Origin: Branchiostoma floridae
Taxonomy: Eukaryota > Chordata > Leptocardii > Amphioxiformes > Branchiostomatidae
Direction of reading: 5' to 3'
DNA: 64,000 bases
Assembly (NCBI RefSeq): GCF_000003815.2
Contig: NC_049985.1
Span: 6,058,874-6,122,873, forward strand
Part shown: in pieces, positions 1-12,200 of the stretch
Position numbering within the stretch: position 1 is the stretch's first letter
How the letters are laid out: each line of letters begins with the position of its first letter
Notes under the pieces: model-generated
What the model saw: only the letters and a program-made list of their open reading frames with translations
What the model was told of the DNA's origin: nothing
Databases searched by the model: none
Made by a program: the position numbers and the translations under genes

Positions 1-208
1 TGTGATGTTTATAAGTTATACACAATGGCAGCATATAATGGGCGTGTCATGAATTTGTGGTGGAGGTGTGATCGTGAAAATAAAGCCACATTGTGAAGAG
101 AAATTAAATAGTTATTGTTTGAGCTACTTTAGCCTTTTTCTCAGGGGCATCTTCAATCTTAACATTGTCAGCTGTAACTGTTTTCCCCTCTTTTTTCCTC
201 CCTGCCAG

Positions 209-3200
209 CTCTTGTGTATGAGCTTCTGTACAAGGACGTATTTAAGATGGACCATGACATCGCCGTGGTGAAAGACATGCTGGGTAACAAACAACAGAAG
301 ATCAGGAAGGACAGCACCAGCGAATCCGAGTCCTCACCCTCCAAGAACTGCGGGTAAATAGCCGACATGTAAATGTTAAGTTAGAGTAAAGTTGCCCGTA
401 CATCTGTGCAGATGCTTAGGGGTGTCGCCCATCTCCATTTCGAGTAGACCTTGGGCCACACATTTGTTCAAGCTGCTACAGCAGGGGGCTGGTCCGCTGG
501 TAGTGATGTGTGTTTAACTTCCATACTCTTCCTCATTAGTGCTGAGTGCTAAACAGAGAAAGCAGTATGTACCATTTTTAAAGTCTTGGGTATAACTCGG
601 CCGTGGATCAAACTCACGACCTACCGAATGTAAGGTGAATACTCTATCCACTCAGCCATTGCACCGGTGCAAACATGTAAATGGCCGACATGTATCACGC
701 TTAGCTGGGATCAATTGATCTGCAGATAAGCAAGATTTACAAGGCCTGTTGATGAGATTTATTTGATAAGAAAGCAATCCATTGGGTTGGAGTAGTGTGC
801 GAAAGGGTCACTTACCTCGGTGATAATGAGGCCGTGAAATAAGATTAGTCACTGTTCCTTCTCATAAAGGAAAAGATCTCAGTTAGTGTGTCCTTGATGA
901 CTGGACAAATTCCACAGTATCTGTGACTTAAATATGACTTATATCATGCACACTCTCTTAAAAGATTGTCCTTGGTAAAGGTAAATGTAGGTTTTCCTTA
1001 CTTCACTACCTTGCTATTTGTGTGATGGTTAGCTGCAGCCTTTTATTCGAGTGTGAGCGTGCATGTCCATATATGAGTTGAATTCAACCTCAATGTATGT
1101 GCTTCTTCCTTCAGAAGTGACAAACCTGACAGTGAACTTGAAGGGTCGACCGAGCTGGACGTGTCGACAGAGTCAGACAAGAGTAGAGACAACACAGAGA
1201 GACCAAATGAGAAGGTGAGCGTCAGTAATTACTGTAAATCTCAAAATGTTTGCAGTGGCATTACTTTGCTGTTTTATGCTCTTACAGAAAGTTTATCTTG
1301 CGCATTGTGAATAAGGCATAAAGGATAATGCACACATCAACATTGCATATATTTAGATAGCTCAAATGCCAATAGTAATAATATTTTCTTATATTGGAAA
1401 GCCTTGAGAAGGCCAAAATGCCAATAATGATACAACTCATTCTCCTATTGGAAAATGTTGTCTATTTTCTGTAGCAATGGAAATCTGCAGAAAGCATTGA
1501 AGTGTCCAAAATCCTATCAACTCGAGATTTGTATCTAATATTTGCTACATTCATTTAAGGTTTTTACTTCCATTTTTTGACTTGCAAATTTAAGATATAA
1601 TCAGTCTGTTATGCAGATGGTTATTTCTTTTGATAAGGTTTTATTTAACAGAGTACATGTATGTACGTAATAAATGAAAGGTAATAAGCTAAAGATAGTA
1701 TCATAGCCTTTTCAAAGGGATTTAGGGTTATATCAACTGTCTCTAGGGCACGATATTGGAATACTGAGCGCATCCTTATTCCACTACTTTTTTTCCCCCC
1801 AACCAAAGTCAGGTCTCCATTTTTACACCTGGGTGGAGTGAAGAAAGCCAATTGTGAAGTGCCTTTGGCAAGGACACAAATTCTAACCAGGAATCAAATC
1901 TGAATCGTTGGTCCCATGTCTGCTAGCCTACCCACTCTGCCATTCAACAGCACAAAAAGAGACTATCAAATTTGAATCAAAGTCTCTCATTTATTGTCTT
2001 GTGTCAGCATCTTGTGGATTAATTTGTTTGCCAATAGAGCTCGGCTGTCGAAGACAAAGGGTCTGTGAGTTTGTTACAACGTGCTCTTTGGCTTGTGGCA
2101 ACATTTTACAATGCTTGCCAAGTTCTTACCACTGAGTCTTTCAAATGCTCTAGAGGAAGTACTTACCATTGATTAGAAAATCCATCCAAGAGAGGAGTTG
2201 GCTCTCTTGGGAGACAAAAGCATTGGAGGAAAAGCTTGTTCCATTGATTCACCTTGAAACGTGGCTTAAGTCTCAAGTGTGTCGTATAAATTGGCTCGTG
2301 TTCCTTGAACTGAACTGATGTCAGGGACTAAGAATCGCTTTGTACCAGTTGACCATGTATGAACTTTATTGCTGAACACTCATATATGCCAGTACAACAG
2401 TTACTGTAAAACTATTAAACAACAATACTGCAAGGCTAATGTATCCATACATGATACATAGAGCATTTGCTATAAAATATTATCAATTGCAGTACTATAT
2501 GAATTACGTTTTTAATAATTGTATGGAAAATTTGGTCTTTCTTTTCAAGTGAAGTACAAAGAAAATGACCGATGTGGGAGTCAGACATTATAACAGATAT
2601 CCCATATTAGTCATATTACTTGATTGTCTTGTAGTTGCTCACATGAAATGCTTTTAACAAACATTGTTGTATGACCTGTCTAGAAGAGGTCATGCAAAAG
2701 GGAAAATGAAATATAGTGGACTTAGGCCACACCAGTTCTATTTTTTCCGATTTGTAAAAAAAAAACTTTTCAAATTGATGGCCACACCTCGTGTTGACAA
2801 AATTTTATAGCCTCTCCTTTCTCAAATTAACTGTGGTCCTCAAAGTCAAGTAGCAGTACGTGCCTGTTTCGGACGGTACGTTTATAATTTTTCTTCAAAC
2901 TTCGGACTTTGCTACCAAGGACCCCTAAATTAACTTAACTTAATTAAAATAACTAATGAGTAAGCCCCTCGATCTCTCCTACTCCCGACTTTTTTCAAAA
3001 GTTTATTTTTATCTTTTATTTTCGACCGACCGACCCAATTTTTTTTCTGAAAAAATCCAAGAAACAACAACTAAAATTGGTGTGGCCTTAGCATGGTTAA
3101 TTTATTGATCGGTACAGGGATGTGACTGATGCAGACAAGACAAGAGATTTTACAAGACAGTGATTTTTATTCTCAGGGGACATTACCTGAGTTACCTCTG

Positions 3201-6200
3201 CACAACTTTACAAGATAACAGGTTGTTACGACTGTCGATATATCTGCTATATATATAATGTATTGTCAGCAACTAAGTTGTGTCTATATGTAGTGTCTGA
3301 GCAGTCAGGTCCTTGGGAAGTCTCTGCGTTCCATAGATAAGTTCCTGTTTAAAAAAAGATAAGTCATCTTGAATCAGTTTAGCTGACTGAAGAGCTATTC
3401 TTCCACTGGTCATGTCAGAGAAGACAGATGCTGCATGTATGTAGAGTATTTACAAGTTCATTGCACTAGGGAAATTCTCTCAGCTCTTTTCAATACAAGT
3501 ACTAAGCACAATGAAAAGTGGACCATGGTTTAATGTTCAATTCTAAGGACTACTATCCTGTCCAGTAGCAAACATGCCAGGTGAGCAACACAGCTGGGAT
3601 TCAAATTCCCAACCTCTTGGTTTAGTCAGGATCACTAACCACTTTGCTACACAATTGGTACAGTAAACTTACTGTACTACTATAAATGTGCACAGAGATC
3701 ACAGTACACAAAGTCATGATCAATTGCTGCTTAGCTTTATGCTATCTGCTACTGTACCATTTCAGGCGCCTCATTTGTAAAGACTTGCAATGGTACGTGT
3801 AAGCTGCCTATCCTTATCCCATAGGAAGAAAAAAAGACTTCTGTATCACATGCCTCAGAGGCATTGATCATAATGATCGATAATCTCCTGAGACTATAAT
3901 TGTACACAAAAATGTACATAAAGATGTAGTCAGAATTAATCTCTACACACTTTATCCCATATGTATAGGAAAGAAAAAAGACTTCTATATCACATACCTT
4001 AAAGGCATTGATCATTGACAATACCCTGAGATTCATTGAATACAAAAATGTGCCCAAAATGTAGTCAAAATGAATCTCTACACAACTTTATGCTATCTGC
4101 TACTGTGCCATTTCAGTTGCCTCATTTGTAAAGACTTGTAATGGTACGTGTAAGCTGCCTATCCTTATCCCATAGGAAGAAAAGAAGACTTCTGTCACAG
4201 TATCACATGCCTCAAAGGCATTGATCATAATGATTGATAATACCCTGAGACTCATTGTACACAAAAATGTCGTCAAAATGAATCTCTACACAACTTTGTG
4301 TTACCTGATATCACTACCATTTCAGATCATTTGTAAAGACTTGGTAATGTAATTGTAAGGTGCCTATCGTTATCCCACAGGAAGAAAAGAAGACTTTTGT
4401 ATCAGATACCTAAAGGCATTCATCATGCTCTGAGAATTTACACTTTCCCTGGAAGCTCCAACATCAGATAGCATATAGGGAATGCCTCTACTGTATTTTC
4501 TCAAATAAAGTATTGCACTTTAAAAAGTATTCAAAATTCAAAGGTGTTGCAAGTTGTTACCAAAGTTGGAATGTGTACTTCTTTCCAGGTTATTGCACAT
4601 TATTATTCAGTAAAGGATCTCAAGTAGAGCTTGATTTTTGCAAAATAACCCAGGGAAAAGAGAAGAAAACACCATAAATTTGAATTTATCTGGTTCAAAA
4701 TGTATTCAAGATCAATGAGAAGGGTAGAGTACTTTCAGATTTACAGTTTTTCCATTGCATGTTTCAGTCCTACAGGGTATCAGGGGTGTGTACTTTAATG
4801 GGGAAGCATAATTTAATCGAGAAAATACTTTAATCGTGCATATTTTAATCGAGAAAATGCAGTATTCCCTGGTTTACGGTACACCACCAGTGCGGTGGTA
4901 TTGACAAATGTTATCGCCTGGTGCACAGACCACAGTGATACATGCTTGTTATCTGTGCGTGACCTTGCAGTCCATCATGGCTGCCGTTCCCACCGGCAGG
5001 GTGGTGGGTCGATGCTGTAGCGGTGACCTCTGCTGCAGTTTTCTAGAAAAAAAAAAAATGTTGTTTCCTGTTTACCTAATGTTGAAAAACCTACCGACCC
5101 TAGCCTTTTTTTGGGTGGGCAGTGGAGCCACATATATATAGTTACCAGTTAGAAATTAGCTGTAAAACTCTTCTGCAGTTTTCTAGAGAAAAATGGTGTT
5201 TCCTGTAAGTGTTTCTGCACCTTCCCTAGAAAAACCTGACGACCCTAGTCTTTTTTTTGGGGTGGGCAGTGGAGTCACGGTTAGAATTTTTATTCACCCT
5301 ATACTTCCTATTGAAATTTAAAAAAACCTGCTTGTCCTATATCTATAATGAAGATTAAATGTATCGGATCCACAGATTTGTAACCAGTATGCACAAAATT
5401 AAAGTATAATATACATTGTAAGCATCATTTCAGTTTTACATTCAAGTTGTTAAACTGTATTGTATCACTAGAGTTGTGGCCAAAGTCTTTTGAGAAAATT
5501 AGGGGAAAAAGATAACACCTACCCACTACCCCATTTTTAGGACTGAAACAGGAAACACAACACTTTTTTCCTAGGCCTGGTACATGTGTACATGTGTACC
5601 TGAGTGGTTGGTCGGGGTAGGAATATTGAAGCTGCTGGCATGCTTTCTTTCCTTAAGGCCACAAAATTCTGCGATTTCACTGACTTCAGTCTTCATTGCA
5701 CAAACACAAGTTAGAATCTAAAGGTTCTGGGTTAAAATCCCCAGCAGGCCCCATAGTTGTGCCCTTAAGAAAGCCACTTAACACATGTTTCCTCACTCTA
5801 CTTAATGTGGAAATGAAATCCTCTCAGATGGAGGTCCTGTATTTGAGGAGTGTCATGACATATTGGAAAGAGCACTAGGGTCCTTCCCAGTGCACCTTGT
5901 ACATAAACCTACTGCACAAAACTTGAATGTTGCATTTAAATGGTGGTTTACCAGACAGTTCTGCATGAAAAACAAAAACAAATGGAATGCACATTGTAAA
6001 CAATAATGCCAATTCTCCAACTTGGGATACTCAATGTATGTGATTTTAGCACTCAGAATAGAAGGTGGATTGGACAGAAAAAAAGGCTCTGCCATCATTT
6101 TGTCAAAATGAACATTTGTGGGTCAGGAAGTGTTGGATAAAGAAAGTGATGTGGTAGCCCTTTTGGACCTTAATCAGATTTGTAAGATGATGGCAAAGAC

Positions 6201-9200
6201 AAAACACCTTACATAATGAATGGCAGAGTCTATGTAGAAATACACAACAGCAGAAAAGGCTACAGCCTACAAAACACATGCCATGCACTGTGCACCTTGT
6301 GATATTTGCTGTTTGTGTTATATTCGCAAGGATGAAACCTACAGCAGGTCATTGTGGGCACACGCAACTGTTGATTGATCATAATAATTACAATCCGCCC
6401 CCTCTATTCCACAGGCAACACAAGCGAACGGTGCTGTAGAATATAGTAAGAAGGATGGACGAAGGTTCCCCCTCCCCTTTAAGGTGGCCAAAGCCCTGGA
6501 CCCTGAATGCTACCGAAATGTGGAATATGATACATGGATGGACTCCAAGAAAGGTGAGGATTTACTACTGTCTACTGTGATAGATGCTGATGGTGTTCTT
6601 GATAAACAGACATCATTTATTGATTCAAGCAGTTATAATTTGTAACAATCTTATGTTATATTGATGACCTGGCTAAAGTTGCAATCTACTTTGTATGTCA
6701 TTTTTCATACTAGTCTCTGCCAGAAAGATCTGTCTTATGAGTATATATCAAGGCCTGAAGGGTGAGAATAGATTAAGTGGAGGCGTCCAATACTTCACAT
6801 TATAGATTTATCTCTGATCCTGATCAAACTCACAGCAGAAGTTAGTCTCCCATATTCAGATCTTTGTCTACTACGTAAACTTTTATGCAGTGTCTGCTGT
6901 AATTCTAATGAATGAGCTGACATGAGAAAATTTGACTGCATGATCATCCATTTTACTGGTGCTGTAAATGAGATTGTGAGATTGTGGTCATTTGATTCCA
7001 TGGTAGTTAGAAGATTAGTGTTCGCGGTGGTTTTAAGTAGGCAGTAGTATTTTACAATGTAGCCACAGTGACTGCAAAAACTGCAAAAAAACATGTAACT
7101 TCCACGATGCTGCACGATGTGAATTTCAAGTATCACCAACACTGATCAGACACTGATTAGACTTTGATTTTCTATGTCAAGTAAAACAGACTAGATTCAG
7201 TTGCTTCCAACATCTTTTGCTTTGACCTTATCCATTTTTCCAGTAGACCTTACCCTCTAATGTGGTTTTAAAACAAAGGTTGCTGAGGTCCATTGCAGTG
7301 GGGCATGTATCGACTGACCTGATAACGACACAGTCTTTGCTGCAAGCGTCCTTGTCTTGTAAAACAGACTAGAATCTTGTTGAAGAGATTCATTAGTCAC
7401 ATATGTCCACAGTTGATAGAATTTTCATCTAACAGTGACTACTTTTTTGATTAAGGTAAACACACTGGTAGGTAGATAGCTATTGAAAATTTGGAGGTAC
7501 GTGTGTTTACCTTTAAAAAGTAGTCACTGTTAGATGAAAAATTCTATTAACCAGACTAGAGTCTGCTTCCAACATCTTTTGCGTTGACCTATCTGTAGAC
7601 CTTACCCTCTAATGTGGTTTTAAAACAAAGGTTGCTGAGGTCCATTGCAGTGGGGCATGTATCGACTGACCTGATAATGGCAAAGTCTTTGCTGGAAGCG
7701 TCCTTAGTGTATGCATCATAATTGACCCCAGCGGCATTCGCCGTTCCCCATAACTCACGTCCATTTGACCCAGTTCAGCAGGTATATCAGTGCTTCACAC
7801 CTGTGCCTCTGATGAGATCTTCATTAGCGCTCTTGATATATGATAGAGATAACCTGTCAGGACTTATTGACAGCCGTCCACCCACCAAATGACCCAATTA
7901 CCAATCACCTATAGATGACAGAAAAGCTGACTTAGCACCCACAGCTTCCCCCAGCGTTAGACAGGCGAGGAGACGTTGTGTTTGTGCCAGAGAAATTTAT
8001 GGTAACAAATGTATGGCGCTATCCTCATAATAGCCGGCTTGTAAAAGATTTTACTAGCAATTGAGCATGATGTTTGGGTTCAGGAGGTAGAAGATTTCCA
8101 TCTGATTTTATCGATTGTGGGCCCGCTTTTACAGTTTAGTTGCTGGAGTGTGAATTTCTGGCTGCGCTGATAATGGATTCCACCAGTATTTTAAAGGTTT
8201 GTGTATGATGAAACTGGGCCTTACTGGGTACATTCGTCTTACAAAAAAGTGTGCTAGGAAGAATCACAAGAGGTTTGGGAGATGGATGTTTATTTGGTGC
8301 AAAGTGCTTTTTGGATTAAGCCCCTCAGTTTTCTGTGTCCGTGGGCGGATATCAATGAGTTATAGCCATCAGCACAGGAAGTTATCAGGCTTAAGATTCT
8401 CCCATGACAGCGTTACGTGTCATCTTACCGTGTGGAGATGTAAAACGCTGCAGGATTTGCACATGGTTGATACCCATTGTCTCGACCATTGTTTCTTACA
8501 GAGCAACAGCGTCAGGACATGCACCTGGCGACTATGATGCAGTACGCCCCTGGAGACAAGTGCCAGGTCAGTTCAACCCTTCAGCCTGCTACGGTAGCCG
8601 TTTGGCATCAAATTTGTATCAGTTATCCCATCTTTGATTGAGAAGGAAAACGAGGGCCAGGTCAGTTCAACCCGTCAGCCTGCTACGGTAGCCATTTGGC
8701 ATCAAATTTGTATCAGTTAAGGGGTTAGGGTCTTTGATTGAGAAGGAAAACGAGGGCATGGGAAGGGGGTTATCTGTAGGATTGTGCTGTATCAGTTATT
8801 GCATAATTTCACCATTACAGGTCGTAATGCAATCATTAGTTCAATCAAGGACCTGATGCAAGACAGTTGTTGCACAGGACTTTGAAATGTTGTCGACACA
8901 ACAGACTTTTTCTGTCAGTTCTATCACCCAATCTCTTAAATAATTGCTTTCTTGATGAGATTCATTATGCTTCAAAATTGTTCTGCTACTCTGGGTAGTA
9001 GTAGACCGGTTTATTAAAAACAGCAAGACTCACATGCATGCCTTCTGCATGCTGCTGTTTGGAAAGCTGAATTGCGAGGCTGTTTAGAACAACGAGTCAG
9101 TAAAAAGGTTATTCTTACAAATCGTGTTTGTTGTGAGCAACATTTAAGCATTCGTTCAATGGTAAAATGTTAACAAAATTGAATACTTTTGATCAAAACA

Positions 9201-12200
9201 TGATTTTCAAAGCGGTACTACATATATGTATTATTGATGTATTGACATGATTATGATTAAGTTAGAATTCTATAAATTCAATTAATGGTTTGATTAATGA
9301 TTAAGTTAGAATTCTATAAATTCAATTAAAGGTTTAACATGTACGTATCTAAAATTTTCCCCCAAGGTTCGACTTGAAGGGAACGTCAAGTACTACATGG
9401 CGCATGTGCAGGAGGTGCAGGCAGAGAGCGGGCCGGTTACTGTCTTCATAGAGGAGCTCGGAGAGAAGTGAGGATCTCTTTTATCATATCTCCCTCTGCT
9501 TCAAACAAAGAAGTCAAACCCAACCTGTTTAGAAATAGCCAACACTAGTATTAGAGTAGAATATTGTTTATAACTGTTAATTGTCACTTGTATGTCTCGT
9601 ATGTTTATACCATGTACTTGCAATTAGCCCTCGGGCATGAACTTGCAAATAAACTTCTTCTTTACTACAGTAACTGTAAATGCAGAAACTTTTGCGGTGG
9701 TTTAATGTTCGCGGTTTTTGCGGTGGCCGCTTCACTGCGAATTTAAAACCACCACGAGCAGTAAGTCGAGACTACGGTGCATAAAACCACTGCGAAAAGT
9801 CCTTTTTCTCGCTACCACGAAATTAAATTTCCGCGAACTTAAATGCATTTACAGTATCATAAACCTCATTTTACATGTACCTGTCAGTCAATTTTCCAAT
9901 TTGTGCCTGTCGCTGAGTCAGTTATTAGCTCATCAATATGCTTCTCTCATCTCTATTTGCAATTAATCAAGGACATGTCAGTATGACAGAAAAGCAGGAG
10001 GTTATTCTCTCAGTCATGTTATTACTGTTACTTACAGTTGATTCATTTACTTTCATGGCGGTTTTTAGTTCACAAGCTTCAGACACAGGACATTTTGTCA
10101 GCGTAGTGTAGTGGTGAAACATGGGGTGCCATGATTTTACGATAACAGGACATTTTGTCAGCGTAGTGTAGTGGTGAAACAAGGGGTGCCATGCTTTTAC
10201 GATAACAGGACATTTTGTCAGCGTAGTGTAGTGGTGAAACAAGGGGTGCCATGATTTTATGATAGGAATAATTCAGAGGGAAATCAATTTACAGTACCTT
10301 CCATGGGTGTCACAAGACTTTCATATGATGTTATGATATATGGCTTTTAGTAAGATGTTTAAATCAATAACATTTACTACCGTAATAAAATAACATGTTG
10401 TTGTTTTTCCAGGCATACAGTTCCGGTGAAGTTTTACAATTTACAGCACCTTCCATGGGTGTCACAAGACTTTCATATGATGTTATGATATATGCCTTTT
10501 AGTAAGATGTTTAAATCAATGGCATTTACTACCGGTAATAAAATAAAATGTTATTTTTCCAGACATACCGTCCCAGTGAAGAATCTAAAGCCCATTACCC
10601 AGGTGCCTCCTGGTATGTAAAAAGAAATCAACTTCCTTTTTTTTGTGTTCTTGTGAGATTTAATATTTTGTGATTAGTTTACCAACCTCATCAAGCTTCT
10701 AGTACATTCAATTTGATAAAGGTTAGACATCGAGGTAATAAAAAAGATTTGCCAAAAAGCAGTTACTCAAGCAACTGGATATGATTTTCAACTGCTTTTA
10801 GGCAAGCTTTTTGTAGCCCTTCGACTGATCAGCCCCATGGAGAGGGGAGGAATCTCAATAATTCCCCAACAGCAAGAGATTGTGTACCATAATACAAGCC
10901 TAGTGATTAGTAAGCTTCTCTGGTCCCACCTGGCCAAGTATGCCTATAGTAAGGTCATGATATTACAAAGTACTTTATATTCATTCATTCATTCTGCTAG
11001 TCATTATGCTTAGCAATTAATAGTGAATGCATATAAACACATCTTAGTCAAACATGGCCACCATATGATTAATTACTTGCATGTAGCACTGTGGTTGCAT
11101 AAATGATGATTGATCGTTTTCTGTGACAGTACCAACTGTGCCCATGCCTTGGACAGCAGTGCCAGCTAAGGGGTACAAGAACCTCTCTGGGTATTATCAG
11201 AAGGGTGCCATAGTGCCACAGGAGATAGGTGAGATAGGCAATAACAATGTTAGGGTGTTGCTAATGATCTAAATGAACTTAAGATAACGCTAGTTCACCT
11301 TTTTCCATTGGATAACCTAGATTCGTTGTTTTAAAAAGCTGGGTGAGATTTCAGGTGAACAACATGGGTTTTAAATGTCAACATTTTCAAGATATTGCAA
11401 TGAGAAACCACCTTCCATAATAATTGACGTAATGATCCCCAAATACCTAATTTTTATAATACACAATGGATATAGGTTATGGATAAAAGTGAACTAACAT
11501 TATATAATTGTTCAGAAGATATGTTGAACTTCATGTTTGTTTGTGTTTATCAACTTTATCAAGGTCATGTTTGAAAACTGCAGAGACATGTGTTTATGAA
11601 TCTTGCAATTTATGTTTTGATATTTTACAATATACAATATGAAATCCCATTGTATCATGATTCACTGTGTGTACTGCAGATTTTCTGTTTAAGACAGATG
11701 TGTTCATAAGATGTACGTAAATTTGTATTGATCTTTAATCAACAGTGTTATTGTGTACACTAGTAAATGATCTGTTATCCTCTGAGCCACCCCCCTCCCT
11801 CTCATGTAGTAATGACCCCGTCCATTCTAACCCCGAGCATGTCAGCATGTTATAAATTACCTGTTTTGCACTGTTGTCATTGATTTCAATTGATAGATGT
11901 AGTGTTTCGTCACTTCGGCATGCTCCACTGGGCCGTACTGACGTCATTTTACAACACCTGACAGTACTACTAAAGCCGTTAAGCTCATCTCACTAGAGTA
12001 GATATCCCCAAGGCTGGAATGACTGCGCTACTGGAAAAGTTGCCTTTGCATGTCGTAGACTTAACTCCCGTTTATATAATAGTATTTGTCATAGTAGAGA
12101 TTGGGATCAGGACAATTGCGGATTGTCCTAGGACAGATTAGAGTCTCTCCTAGAGCAGTTTGGAATCGGGATCTGTCCTAGGAAAATCTGTACTAAGTTA

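Larger units (their letters stand above)
1215..6414 (+). other. OTUD4 5.2-kb intron
   Basis: No exon was found between 1214 and 6415; the flanking exons join in phase 0. The intron is repeat-rich: SINE fragments near 1780, 3540 and 5690 and a tandem array at 3733-4440. Confidence 0.6.
8502..10612 (+). other. OTUD4 Tudor-like domain, three exons
   Basis: Exons 8502-8566, 9367-9467 and 10563-10612 encode the compact domain running from GDKCQVRLEGN through MAHVQEVQAESGPVTVFIEEL to HTVPVKNLKP. This matches the Tudor-like segment that follows the OTU domain in OTUD4 and ALG13-type proteins. Both bounding introns carry tandem copies of a splice junction of this domain (see the repeats at 8562 and 10289). 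Ligand binding cannot be judged from sequence alone. Confidence 0.75.

Noticed and set aside
580-680. tRNA gene
   Set aside because: A and B box words are present, but no full cloverleaf can be drawn and related copies carry SINE tails; called as a SINE fragment.
3749-4057. 102-aa minus-strand frame
   Set aside because: Lies in a tandem repeat array; its internal repeats mirror the array.
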